From: an uncultured Lachnospiraceae bacterium
Lineage (GTDB): Bacteria > Bacillota > Clostridia > Lachnospirales > Lachnospiraceae
Reading direction: 5' to 3'
Length of the DNA stretch: 64,000 bases
Assembly: GCA_910578825.1 (NCBI GenBank)
Contig: CAJTSB010000009.1
Location: forward strand, 28,220-92,219
The notes beneath the pieces are model-generated. The model was not told the DNA's origin. It worked only from the letters and a program-made list of their open reading frames with translations, and made no database searches. The position numbers were made by a program, and so were the translations under genes. Positions within the stretch are counted from its first letter, which is position 1. Each line of letters opens with the position of its first letter. Below, in pieces: positions 53,258 to 63,107 of this stretch.

Positions 53258-55387
53258 TCACATACTCTTGCGTTCCGCTATTTCTGCCATTTTCGCCTCA
53301 TTCAGGCGCGTATCGCCCTTCACTCTGGAATAAGACAGGTACCCGTTCATGCGGTCAATCTTTGTAAGGTTACGGCTGCCGCATTTGGGGCATACATCCA
53401 TCTCCAATTCCTGATGCCCACAGTCGTCACAATAGGCAAGGGAAAGGTTCACGCCCTCATAAAATCCCATTTCCATCGCACGGCGCACAAGGGTCTTTAC
53501 TGCATCTTTGTTGTAATTAATCGGATATTTTACATACTGAATCTTTCCGCCGTTGCTCAGTTCCCAGAAACGGTATTCCAAATCCTGTTTCTGAATTGGC
53601 GTAATATTTTCTGTCACATGACAATGGAACCCATTGCTGACATATTCCCTGTCCGAAACATTCTCAACAAGGCCGTACTTCTTACGGAACTGTTTCACCT
53701 GCAAGCCGCAGAGATTTTCTGCCGGCGTCGCATAGATCGCATAGAGGTTTCCGTCCGCCTCCTTAAATTCCGTAATTCTCTTATTAATGTATTCCAGCAC
53801 TTCAATGGCAAACTGTCCATCCTCGACCAGAGACTTACCGTTATAGAGCTGCTGCAACTCGTTAAACGCCGTAATTCCAAACGATGCCGTCGCTGCCTTA
53901 AGCAGAGGCTTAATTTTGTCATGAATGCCGAGATGCCCCCCGTAAAATCCGCCCTCGCAGTACGCAAGCGGGTTCGTGCTCGCCCGCATCTCTCCCAGAT
54001 ATGCATAAGTACGGATATGGAGCTGACGAATCAACTCAAGATAATAGTCCAGCACCTCGTAAAAATTCCTGCTCTCCTGCCTGGATTTTGCCAGTATCAT
54101 AGGAAGGTGAAGACTGACTACCCCAATATTAAACCTTCCCACAAATACCGGATGATCGCTTTCATCTGCCGGGTTCATGCCGCCTCTCTCATACCACGGA
54201 GATAAAAAGGCACGACAACCCATGGGACTGATGATCTCTCCATATTGTTTATACATACTGGCAATATATCCTTTGCCAGTCAGGCTCAACCAATCCGGAT
54301 ACATCGTCTTTCTCGAACACTCAATACCAGCCTCAAAAACATCTTCCAGTTCGCCGCCCGGCCCATGGAGCGCCTCATCGTACAGAAATACCAGTTTCGG
54401 AAACAGTACCGGTTTTTTGCACTCTGCCTTGCCCTGCCCTTTCCTGCGGACGTTGAGCATCGCAATGGACGCCATTTTTGCAAACCGACCCGTTCCGGTT
54501 CCAAATGTCATCGTAATAAAGGGATAATCCCCACGGCTGGAAGAGACAGAGTTAAACTTGTACTCCCATCCCTGTACGCCCTGTTCGAAATCCCGCTCGA
54601 TATCTTTCATGGTCTCCTCTTCCGCACGCGCCTCGCTCAATCCCAGATCCTCATAGCGTTTTTTATATTTTATGTATGATTTCTCTGCATACGGCTCCAG
54701 TATCTTCTCCACACTCGGCACCGTAAACCCGCCATACTGCTGGCTTGCAGCGCTTAACACAATATCCCCGATAACGTCAAATGCAACATCCAGCGTCTTG
54801 GGTTCATTGTACCAGAGATTTCCCATCTCAAAACCGCCGCGCAAAACATTTTCCACATCAAACAGACAACAATTCATGGTATCACGCCTTGCCGACATGT
54901 CATGTACATAGAGATAACCGTCCCTGCAAGCCTGAATCTCCTCCGTTGTCATGAAAAACTTCTGATACAATTCTTTGTTTAACTGATTAAAAATCAGACT
55001 TCGTTTGGTAGAGACAAGCGCACTGTCCGTATTGGAGTTCTCCTTATCCCCAATATACATGATAGACTGGCTCTTCTTATACACCTCGTCCAGCATCTGC
55101 ACGAAATCCTGTTTATAATTGCGGTAGTCACGATAACTTTTTGCCACCACGGGATTCACTTTCTCCAGGGCGCCCTCCACAATATTATGCATCTGGGCAA
55201 TCTGAACCTCTTCCAACCCCATAGAATCCACCTTTTCCTCGACGAACTGGCAAATAAACTTTAATTCTTCATCCGTAAACGTAATCAGCGCACGATACGC
55301 GGACTTGTTCACTGCCACAATCACTTTCTGAACATTAAATTCTTCCTTGGTACCATCCTTCTTAATGACTTTGCATTCTTTTTTCAC
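53258..55387 (-). CDS. nrdD: Anaerobic ribonucleoside-triphosphate reductase
   Basis: A 709-residue class III reductase. N-terminal ATP-cone (KKDGTKEEFNVQKVIVAVNK, about 1-90), catalytic glycyl-radical barrel, a C-terminal zinc site (CDDCGHQELEMDVCPKCGS) and the radical glycine in RMNGYLS near the end. It makes dNTPs from NTPs under anaerobic conditions using formate. The start codon is GTG at 55387, with GAGGTG upstream. Two NrdR boxes upstream indicate repression by NrdR. nrdG follows, separated by repeat copy C. Confidence 0.96.
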   Translation of the reverse strand: MKKECKVIKKDGTKEEFNVQKVIVAVNKSAYRALITFTDEELKFICQFVEEKVDSMGLEEVQIAQMHNIVEGALEKVNPVVAKSYRDYRNYKQDFVQMLDEVYKKSQSIMYIGDKENSNTDSALVSTKRSLIFNQLNKELYQKFFMTTEEIQACRDGYLYVHDMSARRDTMNCCLFDVENVLRGGFEMGNLWYNEPKTLDVAFDVIGDIVLSAASQQYGGFTVPSVEKILEPYAEKSYIKYKKRYEDLGLSEARAEEETMKDIERDFEQGVQGWEYKFNSVSSSRGDYPFITMTFGTGTGRFAKMASIAMLNVRRKGQGKAECKKPVLFPKLVFLYDEALHGPGGELEDVFEAGIECSRKTMYPDWLSLTGKGYIASMYKQYGEIISPMGCRAFLSPWYERGGMNPADESDHPVFVGRFNIGVVSLHLPMILAKSRQESRNFYEVLDYYLELIRQLHIRTYAYLGEMRASTNPLAYCEGGFYGGHLGIHDKIKPLLKAATASFGITAFNELQQLYNGKSLVEDGQFAIEVLEYINKRITEFKEADGNLYAIYATPAENLCGLQVKQFRKKYGLVENVSDREYVSNGFHCHVTENITPIQKQDLEYRFWELSNGGKIQYVKYPINYNKDAVKTLVRRAMEMGFYEGVNLSLAYCDDCGHQELEMDVCPKCGSRNLTKIDRMNGYLSYSRVKGDTRLNEAKMAEIAERKSM

Positions 55388-55441
55388 TTCGCCGCACCTC
55401 TTTTTGAATCATACATGCTTATAAAATATGTTCTTACCTAT

Positions 55442-55457
55442 GTACTATATATTGTGT
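55442..55457 (-). promoter_or_regulatory. NrdR box 1
   Basis: Reverse strand ACACAATATATAGTAC matches the NrdR consensus (acaCwAtATaTwGtgt) at nearly all core positions. It is the promoter-proximal of a tandem pair ahead of nrdD. Confidence 0.8.
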
Positions 55458-55472
55458 TCACTCTTCACATTT

Positions 55473-55488
55473 CATCAATATATGGCAT
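55473..55488 (-). promoter_or_regulatory. NrdR box 2
   Basis: A weaker NrdR-like box, clearest on the forward strand as CATCAATATATGGCAT. It starts exactly 31 bp from box 1, the usual three-turn spacing for cooperative NrdR binding. Confidence 0.65.
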
Positions 55489-55531
55489 TTATCTTATCCT
55501 AACATGTAATTTCAGCAAAGTCAACATCAAT

Positions 55532-55981
55532 CTAATGGCTATTTTCCTTTTCCATATCAAGCAGGCTGCGTCCATGGTTTCCGGAATTTCCCGGCGTCTT
55601 TTCCTCCGACACCTTTTTTAAGACCGTGTAAATTCGCTCGCACAAATCCTGTTTCTTGAATGGTTTAAGCACATAATCATAAATTTTAAGTTTTGAACTC
55701 TCCAGAACCATTCTTTTGTCCGCATTTGAGGTAAGCATAATCACCGGAATATTCTCACACCCCTTCATCTGACGAATCTCTTTTAACGTCTCAATGCCAT
55801 CCTTTAATGCCATCTGAATATCGAGAAGAATCAAATCCGGTTTTTCTTTTTGCAGAAATTGCAAAGCACGAATACCAGAATTCAGCGGTATAACCTCAAA
55901 TTCGCCATCCAGCTCCTGTTCAATCGTTGCAAGGCTGATACTGTTATCATCCACAGCCAATATCTTTTTCTTTACTCCCAT
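55532..55981 (-). CDS. Single-domain response regulator
   Basis: A 149-residue receiver domain without an output domain. It has the acidic pair in LAVDDNSIS, phospho-acceptor Asp54 in LILLDIQMALKDG, and KPF near residue 108. The last 25 residues are an unstructured charged tail. It follows the hybrid kinase with a 3-bp gap, so it most likely receives phosphate from that kinase's Hpt domain. Output would be through protein-protein contact. RBS AAGGAGG. Confidence 0.9.
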   Translation of the reverse strand: MGVKKKILAVDDNSISLATIEQELDGEFEVIPLNSGIRALQFLQKEKPDLILLDIQMALKDGIETLKEIRQMKGCENIPVIMLTSNADKRMVLESSKLKIYDYVLKPFKKQDLCERIYTVLKKVSEEKTPGNSGNHGRSLLDMEKENSH

Positions 55982-55984
55982 TTG

Positions 55985-58852
55985 TTATAAATCCTCCTTT
56001 TTCATATGTTCTATCAGTTCCCGCAGCAATTGTTCCGCTGCATCATCTTCATATAATCTAAGCTGTTCCTTTATCTCCATAAGTTTTGATTTCATATCCT
56101 CAGAAAGGCGATACTGTAAAATTTCGTCCACCTTTTGCGCACACTGTTTTGCACGAAAATTTTCCAGACTTTCCAGACCCTCTTCCATCTGCCCAATCAG
56201 CTCACTCTTATCTATTTCACGCCTGTCCTCGTCACCGTCTGTTTCGCCGTTTCCTGCAAAATATTCCCGAATACAGCCCAATTGTTCCTCATACTGTGCC
56301 AAAAGACGCTCTACATGGCTGTCAACAAAGGTATAATCTTCTCTTTCAACCGCGCGCTCCTGCTCCCTCGCACTGTTCGAAAGATTCATTGCTCCCACAT
56401 TGGCAGACGCACTCTTTAAGGCATGCACTTCAATGCGATAAGTCTGATAGTCTCTCTTCTCCCAGAGTTCCCGCAAAAGCGCCAGTTTACGTTTTCCATC
56501 CAGACAGTACAGATCCAAAAGCTCCTGGTATTCTTCAACACTTCCAGAATAACGCCTTGCCACTTCATCCGTATCAATCCCTTCAATGTAAATATCCTTA
56601 AATTCCACATGCTTGCTGCCTCCCTGCTGTTCGTTTCTTACCCAGGTCTTGCCAGGCGTCCGCATTTCTTCCGGAATCCATTGCAGTAATTCCTCATGCA
56701 ACATCCTTCTGTCCAGCGGTTTTGTAAGGAAAGCCTGAAATCCGTTCTTCAGGAATGCCTCCCTGACGCCTCCCATGGCATTGGCAGTCAAAGCGATAAT
56801 TATCGGTGAGGTTCCGTTTTCTCCGCACTCTGTCCTGATAATCTGAACGGTTTCTATTCCATCCATCTCCGGCATCATATGGTCCATAAAAATGATATCG
56901 TAACACGTTTTTCTGACAAGATTTATGGCCTCCTTGCCGCTGTCTGCGTCATCTATTTTCATGCCATAGGACTGTAAGAGAATTCTTGCCACCTTTCGGT
57001 TCACCCGGTTATCATCCACCACCAGAACTTTGCACTTTTCTGCTACAAACGGCTCGAGTTTCTCCTCTCTTTTGACCTCTGCCTCCGGAACTTCGGAAAG
57101 CGGTCTTGCATCTACAATTTTCTGTGGAATTTTCACGGTGAAAACCGTTCCTTCTCCATATACGCTTTCTACCTCAATCACTCCCTGCATCAGCTCGACC
57201 AGACGTTTGGTGATGGAGAGACCAAGCCCTGTTCCTTCCACACTGCGGTTCCTTCTGGAATCTACCTGCCTGAAATTCTCGAAGATTCCCTCCATATCCT
57301 CCTCACGGATGCCACAGCCGGTATCTTCAACCCGAAAATGCAGCCACTGCGTATCTTCAGTATCTCCCGGTATCCCTGTGACAGAAATCCCGACATGCCC
57401 TTCTTTTGTAAACTTTAACGCATTATTCAAAATATTTATCAGTATCTGTTTTATTCTGCCTTCGTCACCCAGATAACGGCATGGTATTGACATATCAAAC
57501 TCGCTGCGCATCCTGAGTCCATGCTGGGACGCCACGATGTCCATCATGTTCAGAACCTCATTGACAAGCGTTTTAACATGATATTCTCCCGTCACCAGTT
57601 CCATCTTACCCGCTTCCACCTTAGATAAATCAAGTATGTCATTGATGAGTGTCAGCAGATTCCGGGAAGATGACTTGATATCACAGGCATACTCATACAC
57701 TTTCCGCCCTCTGCTCTCCTCCATGATAACATCGCTCAGTCCGACAATCGCATTCATAGGCGTCCGAATTTCATGGGACATATTTGCAAGAAATGCGCTC
57801 TTAGCGATATTTGCCTGCTCTGCCTGTTCACGCACCCTCTTTACCTCTTCTATATAATTCCTTGTCTCTGTCACATCCAGAATCAGGACAACATATCCTT
57901 TGTTCCGCCCAATCCGGTCCGGAATCTGCTCCACATGCCCCTGATAAAAAGAATCATTCAAACAGAATTCTTCCTTCACATCCATCCCCAAAATATCTTT
58001 CGGAAATCCGCTCAACTCCTCAATATTCTTACCTATAACATGACTGCCCAATTCAGGGAAAATCTTTGTAGCGGCAGGATTGAAACTGACAATCCTCTTT
58101 TGCTCATCCAGGGCGATCACACCATCCCCCATACTGTTAAGCAGAATACCTGCAGCCAGTCCGCGGAAATCATAAACCTTTCTGCTCCATATCAGGATTA
58201 CCACTATAGACAGAATTGTTCCCAGTGTAAACGGAGTCGGATCATATATGTAAGTCAATTTCATACAATAGGAGCCAAGCGCCACAACCGGCAGAAAGGA
58301 AAGCGCAAGAATCAGCCTGTACTTACGCTCCGCAGCATATTGCGGATTTTTTATACAAGCCTGAATCAGCGCATATATGGACAGGGTATATGGCACGACC
58401 GTGCCGAAAATAAGAAATATCCAGTATCCCAGCCCGTAATACAGGTTCAGATAACCATGCCCATCCCTCGTTACCAGCCAATCTATCTGACGATAGTAAA
58501 AGTTGTGGGCGTCACAGGTAAATACAAGACCAATAATAAATACATCAACCAGCCGTATAAAATTAAAAACTTTTGCCGGCCTTTTTTTGTAACAATAGTC
58601 GAACATAAAATAACAATAACTGATTGGAACTGCCAGAGAACCCATATACTGCACCTTGACGGCAACAATGGCCGCCTCCAGCCCAGGCGCTGTCAGCTCC
58701 AACAGATATCCGGCATTTTGTATCAGCGACCCAATCAGAAAATACTGCATCAGTTTCTGTTCACTTGAGCCGTCCCCTTTGAACAAAAGAATTAATGCCA
58801 TGGCAATCATGCAGATTGCGAATATTCCCAGTCCCAGAAAAAAGCTACTCAT
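55985..58852 (-). CDS. Hybrid sensor histidine kinase (7TM-PAS-HisKA-HATPase-REC-Hpt)
   Basis: A 955-residue kinase. Seven membrane helices fill residues 1-222, like the 7TM histidine-kinase N-terminal module. A PAS domain spans about 235-330 (LNSMGDGVIALDEQKRIVSF). HisKA has His360 in SHEIRTPMN, and the ATPase has NALKFTKEG and TGLGLSITK. Receiver Asp657 is in FMDHMMPEMDG and Hpt His810 in EVHALKSASANVG. It can run a full phosphorelay and then pass phosphate to the receiver encoded next. The signal is unknown. RBS GAGGTG. Confidence 0.94.
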   Translation of the reverse strand: MSSFFLGLGIFAICMIAMALILLFKGDGSSEQKLMQYFLIGSLIQNAGYLLELTAPGLEAAIVAVKVQYMGSLAVPISYCYFMFDYCYKKRPAKVFNFIRLVDVFIIGLVFTCDAHNFYYRQIDWLVTRDGHGYLNLYYGLGYWIFLIFGTVVPYTLSIYALIQACIKNPQYAAERKYRLILALSFLPVVALGSYCMKLTYIYDPTPFTLGTILSIVVILIWSRKVYDFRGLAAGILLNSMGDGVIALDEQKRIVSFNPAATKIFPELGSHVIGKNIEELSGFPKDILGMDVKEEFCLNDSFYQGHVEQIPDRIGRNKGYVVLILDVTETRNYIEEVKRVREQAEQANIAKSAFLANMSHEIRTPMNAIVGLSDVIMEESRGRKVYEYACDIKSSSRNLLTLINDILDLSKVEAGKMELVTGEYHVKTLVNEVLNMMDIVASQHGLRMRSEFDMSIPCRYLGDEGRIKQILINILNNALKFTKEGHVGISVTGIPGDTEDTQWLHFRVEDTGCGIREEDMEGIFENFRQVDSRRNRSVEGTGLGLSITKRLVELMQGVIEVESVYGEGTVFTVKIPQKIVDARPLSEVPEAEVKREEKLEPFVAEKCKVLVVDDNRVNRKVARILLQSYGMKIDDADSGKEAINLVRKTCYDIIFMDHMMPEMDGIETVQIIRTECGENGTSPIIIALTANAMGGVREAFLKNGFQAFLTKPLDRRMLHEELLQWIPEEMRTPGKTWVRNEQQGGSKHVEFKDIYIEGIDTDEVARRYSGSVEEYQELLDLYCLDGKRKLALLRELWEKRDYQTYRIEVHALKSASANVGAMNLSNSAREQERAVEREDYTFVDSHVERLLAQYEEQLGCIREYFAGNGETDGDEDRREIDKSELIGQMEEGLESLENFRAKQCAQKVDEILQYRLSEDMKSKLMEIKEQLRLYEDDAAEQLLRELIEHMKKEDL

Positions 58853-59001
58853 AATCTGATATCACCTCGTAATATGTTTTATTATTGTTAAACTCAAACT
58901 ATCTTAATGATATCAGCAATTCCAGTTTTTGTCTACAGACGAAACACTATTTTTCCATATTCACCCAGTCGCCTCCATGCCGCCCGCTATAATACCAAAA
59001 T

Positions 59002-60837
59002 TTATGCGACGTCAAACTGCGAATTATACAACTCCGCATAAAATCCACCCTTTGCCAGAAGCTCTTTATGATTTCCCTGCTCGATAATGTCTCCGTCCTT
59101 CATTACCAGAATCAGGTCCGCATCCTTAATTGTGGAGAGACGATGCGCAATCACAAAACTCGTTCTCCCCTTCATAAGGTTATTCATTGCCTTCTGAATA
59201 CGCTCCTCCGTTCTGGTATCAACAGAAGAGGTCGCCTCATCGAGAATCAGAATCGGGTTATCTGCAAGGATGGCTCTGGCAATCGTAAGAAGCTGTTTCT
59301 GTCCCTGCGATACATTGCTGGCATCCTCATTTAACTCCATCTGATAACCGCCGGGCAGCGTAGAGATGAACCGATGCGCATGTGCCGCCTTTGCCGCGGC
59401 AATCACTTCCTCATCAGTCGCATCCAGTCTGCCATAACGGATATTCTCCATAATCGTACCCTTAAACAGCCAGGTATCCTGAAGCACCATGCCAAAATTC
59501 TCACGCAGCTCGCTGCGGTCAAAGGAGCGCAGGTCATTGCCGTCCACACAGATACGCCCTTTCATTACATCATAAAAACGCATCAGAAGTTTCACCATCG
59601 TCGTCTTTCCAGCTCCAGTAGGTCCGACAATTGCCACCATCTCTCCCGGCTCTACCTCACAGTTAAAATCATGAATAATGATTTTGTCTTTGTCATAGCC
59701 AAACTGAACATGTTCAAAAGAAACCCTGCCCTCCATCGCATTCATCTGAACCGGATGATCTACAGACGTCTCTTCCTCCTCTTCTAAAAATTCAAAGACA
59801 CGTTCTGCCGCTGCTGCCGTTGCCTGAAGCATATTCGACACCTGTGCCACCTGTGAAATCGGCTGCGTAAACTGACGTACATACTGAATAAAGGATTGTA
59901 TATCCCCCACCTCAATAGCGCCCCGAATGGCAAGCAGACCGCCCACCACTGCAACCGCCACATAACCGAGATTTCCCACAAACATCATAATCGGCTGCAT
60001 CATACCGGATAAAAACTGGGACTTCCATGCCGATTGAAACAAAATATCATTCGTCTCGTCAAATTCCTGAAGCATATCATCCTCTTTGTTAAATGCTTTC
60101 ACAATATTGTGTCCGCTGTATACTTCTTCTACCTGTCCATTGATTTTTCCAAGGTATTCCTGCTGCGCCACAAAGTATTTCTGAGAAAATTTCACTACAA
60201 CAGCAATCAAAACACCGGAAACAGGAAGAATGACCAGCGCAATCACCGTCATGACCAGACTGATGCTCAACATCATGACAAGAATTCCAATCAACATTGT
60301 AACAGACGTAATCAGCTGCGTAATGCTCTGGTTTAACCCCTGCCCCAAAGTATCCACGTCATTCGTAATTCTGGATAATACTTCACCCACTGTTCGTGAC
60401 TCAAAATACTTCATTGGCATACGGTTTATTTTCTTTGATATATCTTCGCGAAAACGGAAACATATTTTCTGTGTGATTCCCGTCATTACATAACTCTGAA
60501 TAAAGGAACAAAACGCACTGAACAGATATATGGCAAGCAGAAACAGTAAAATCTGACCAATTTTTCCGAAATTAATCTCACCTGTTCCGGAAACTTTTGC
60601 TACCAGTCCGTGAAACAGCTCCGTCGTTGCATTTCCTAATATTTTAGGACCTGTAATTCCAAAAACCGTAGACGCTACTGCAAAAATCAGCACACAAAAC
60701 ACGCCAATTTTATAACGTCCCATGTACTGAAGAAGCTTTGAGGCTGTCCCCTTAAAATTTTTCGCCTTCTCTCCCGGCATCATTCCCGGTCCATGTGGCC
60801 CATGCCCCATCCTTCCTGTTCTTCTCTGTTCGCTCAT
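59002..60837 (-). CDS. ABC exporter subunit with canonical ATPase site
   Basis: A 611-residue fused permease-ATPase. An N-terminal Gly/Met/His-rich tail (about 1-35) leads into six membrane helices (about 40-330), then the ATPase: Walker A GPTGAGKTT, signature VSQGQKQ (non-canonical, normally SGGQ) and Walker B ILILDEATSSVD with the catalytic glutamate. It overlaps the start-stop junction of the 722-codon gene upstream (ATGA), so the two proteins form a heterodimer. Drug, lipid or peptide export is likely; substrate unknown. Confidence 0.93.
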   Translation of the reverse strand: MSEQRRTGRMGHGPHGPGMMPGEKAKNFKGTASKLLQYMGRYKIGVFCVLIFAVASTVFGITGPKILGNATTELFHGLVAKVSGTGEINFGKIGQILLFLLAIYLFSAFCSFIQSYVMTGITQKICFRFREDISKKINRMPMKYFESRTVGEVLSRITNDVDTLGQGLNQSITQLITSVTMLIGILVMMLSISLVMTVIALVILPVSGVLIAVVVKFSQKYFVAQQEYLGKINGQVEEVYSGHNIVKAFNKEDDMLQEFDETNDILFQSAWKSQFLSGMMQPIMMFVGNLGYVAVAVVGGLLAIRGAIEVGDIQSFIQYVRQFTQPISQVAQVSNMLQATAAAAERVFEFLEEEEETSVDHPVQMNAMEGRVSFEHVQFGYDKDKIIIHDFNCEVEPGEMVAIVGPTGAGKTTMVKLLMRFYDVMKGRICVDGNDLRSFDRSELRENFGMVLQDTWLFKGTIMENIRYGRLDATDEEVIAAAKAAHAHRFISTLPGGYQMELNEDASNVSQGQKQLLTIARAILADNPILILDEATSSVDTRTEERIQKAMNNLMKGRTSFVIAHRLSTIKDADLILVMKDGDIIEQGNHKELLAKGGFYAELYNSQFDVA

Positions 60838-62990
60838 ACGCCAACACCTCCCTGGTTCCCAAGCTCCTGCTCCGAAAGCTGAGAGCTTGCTATTTCCCGA
60901 TAAGTCTCACAATTCTGCATCAGCTCCTGATGCGTTCCTATGCCCGCAACTTCTCCCTCCTCAAGAACAATAATCTGATCTGCATGAAGAATCGTACTGA
61001 TACGCTGTGCAACAATAATCACGGACACTTCTCGCGTCTTCTTTCCCAGCGCCTTGCGAAGCGCCACATCCGTCTTATAGTCCAACGCAGAAAAACTATC
61101 GTCAAACAGATAAACCTTAGGATTCTTTGCAATTGCACGTGCAATAGACAGCCTCTGTTTCTGTCCACCGGAAACATTTGTTCCACCCTGAGAAATCTCA
61201 CTGTCAAACTGTTCGTCTTTTTCTAAGATAAAATCCTTCGCCTGCGCTATCTGTGCCGCCTCCTCCATCTGCGCCTCCGAGACATTTCCAGAAAAACAGA
61301 TATTGGAAGCAATCGTTCCAGAAAACAGCACGCCTTTCTGCGGCACATAACCGATAAGCTCACGAAGTTTTCTCTGGCTCATCTGCCGGATATCTACGCC
61401 ATCCATCGTAATCCTGCCCGCCGTCACATCATAAAATCTGGGAATCAGATTTAACACTGTGGATTTGCCACATCCGGTACTTCCAATAATCGCCGTCGTC
61501 TGCCCCGGTTTTGCCCGAAAGGAAATGTGGCATATTGCATCCTCGTCTGCTCCCGGATAGCGGAAAGAGACGTCCTCAAACGCCACTTCTCCCTGCCAGT
61601 TTTCTCTCCTGTCATCCAAAGGCTTTTGGGGATCTGAAATCGTCTCCTGAGTATGGATAACTTCTTCAATTCGGTTCGCTGCCACACCGGCACGCGGCAG
61701 CATCACGGATACCATGGTAATCATCAGAAATGCCATCACAATCTGCATGGTATAGGTGATAAATGCCATCATATCCCCGACCTGAAGATTGCCCATATCT
61801 ACCCCCTGCGCGCCAAACCAGACAATCATGACGGTGATACAATTCATAATCATCATCATGGCAGGCATCATCATAGACATTACCCGGCTGGTAAAAAGCT
61901 GCGTCTTCATCAGATCCCGGTTCGCACCCGCAAATCTCTCTTCTTCAAATTTCTCTCTGGAAAATGCACGGATAACTGGGACACCCGTTAAAATTTCTCT
62001 GGAAACGAGATTCAAGCGGTCCACCAGAGTCTGCATCTTTTTAAATTTCGGCATTGTAACCGCCATCAGAACACCTACCAGAAGCATAATGCTACCAACA
62101 GCAATCCCGATAATCCAGCCCATGCCCGTTCTGGTCCCGGAAACTTTAACTACACCTCCAACACCGATAATCGGCGCATACAAAATCATGCGCAGCAACA
62201 ACACCGATACCATCTGCACCTGCTGAATATCGTTCGTGCTCCTCGTAATCAGGGACGCGGTAGAAAACTGCTCCATTTCACTGCTTGAGAAACGCACTAC
62301 CTTCTGGAATACCCTGCCTCTGAGCGTCATTCCAATCTTCGCAGAAGTCCTGGATGCAAAAAATCCTGCCAGGATAGCGGCAAGCATCATGATAATTGAG
62401 ATTGCAAGCATCTTCCCGCCGGTACGAAGCATATAGCTATTCTGATAGTTCCCCATATCATATCCTAACGCCTCATACTCTTCCTTCACCATGATCCGCG
62501 CACGCTGGGAAACAATGGATTCACTCATATCCCCCATTTTTTCTTCTGCCGCGCGCTCCATTTCAAGCAACTGTTCTTTCGTTATCTGCCCGCTGTTTTG
62601 CATCACCTTTAAATCGCTAACCTTCATTCCGCTTTGCTCTGTCATGGAAGACATGGCAAGCATCGGCATTCCCAGAATAGCCTCTAACTCTTCCATCTCA
62701 TCCTCATCCCGGATTATCAACTGAAAAACGCCATCTTCCGACTTCTCATAGGAATCCTGAACTCTCTTTACATCCTCCCCGGACAAAAACAGGCAGAGTC
62801 CCTCCAACGTCTCTTCCCGTATCTCCTCCGGCACGGCATATTCAATTCCATTCTGCTGAATTCCAACATCCACAATGTCCGACATATACTGAGGAAGCGC
62901 CAAATCACAGTATGCCTGCACAATCAGCAGCAAAAAAATAGCGGCTACCGCTGCTTTGTGCTCGCCTAAATATTTCAATATCTTACCCAT
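60834..62990 (-). CDS. ABC exporter subunit with degenerate Walker B and large extracytoplasmic insert
   Basis: About 718 residues. Membrane helix 1 is at about 15-35. An unusually long insertion of about 150 charged residues follows (GIQQNGIEYAVPEEI to AEEKMGDMSESIV), likely extracytoplasmic, then helices 2-6 and the ATPase. The ATPase has Walker A GSTGCGKST, signature VSGGQKQ and Walker B VYLFDDSFSALD, where the catalytic Glu is Asp. That substitution and the partner's altered signature match heterodimers with one weak ATP site. The start at 62990 follows TGGAGGAAAAC. Promoter at 63041-63069. Confidence 0.93.
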   Translation of the reverse strand: MGKILKYLGEHKAAVAAIFLLLIVQAYCDLALPQYMSDIVDVGIQQNGIEYAVPEEIREETLEGLCLFLSGEDVKRVQDSYEKSEDGVFQLIIRDEDEMEELEAILGMPMLAMSSMTEQSGMKVSDLKVMQNSGQITKEQLLEMERAAEEKMGDMSESIVSQRARIMVKEEYEALGYDMGNYQNSYMLRTGGKMLAISIIMMLAAILAGFFASRTSAKIGMTLRGRVFQKVVRFSSSEMEQFSTASLITRSTNDIQQVQMVSVLLLRMILYAPIIGVGGVVKVSGTRTGMGWIIGIAVGSIMLLVGVLMAVTMPKFKKMQTLVDRLNLVSREILTGVPVIRAFSREKFEEERFAGANRDLMKTQLFTSRVMSMMMPAMMMIMNCITVMIVWFGAQGVDMGNLQVGDMMAFITYTMQIVMAFLMITMVSVMLPRAGVAANRIEEVIHTQETISDPQKPLDDRRENWQGEVAFEDVSFRYPGADEDAICHISFRAKPGQTTAIIGSTGCGKSTVLNLIPRFYDVTAGRITMDGVDIRQMSQRKLRELIGYVPQKGVLFSGTIASNICFSGNVSEAQMEEAAQIAQAKDFILEKDEQFDSEISQGGTNVSGGQKQRLSIARAIAKNPKVYLFDDSFSALDYKTDVALRKALGKKTREVSVIIVAQRISTILHADQIIVLEEGEVAGIGTHQELMQNCETYREIASSQLSEQELGNQGGVGV

Positions 62991-63040
62991 GTTTTCCTCC
63001 ATTCTGTGAATTTTTCATTCCATAATACCGTTTTCCGTTC

Positions 63041-63069
63041 ATGCTATTCTTTTTTCCAGTATTTGTCAA
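63041..63069 (-). promoter_or_regulatory. SigA-type promoter for the ABC exporter operon
   Basis: Reverse strand TTGACA (63069-63064) and TAGCAT (63046-63041), 17-bp spacer, about 50 bp before the gene. Confidence 0.75.
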
Positions 63070-63107
63070 TATCCCAAATCTTAAACATTATAAATTTTTT
63101 CTAAACA

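Noticed and set aside
57773..58768. 331-codon plus-strand frame
   Set aside because: Antisense of the histidine kinase membrane domain; composition is rich in His, Ile and Gln with no recognisable domain.
58862..58897. Promoter-like TTGAGT-17-TATTAC ahead of the hybrid kinase
   Set aside because: It would start transcription inside the ribosome site, leaving almost no leader; position makes it unlikely.
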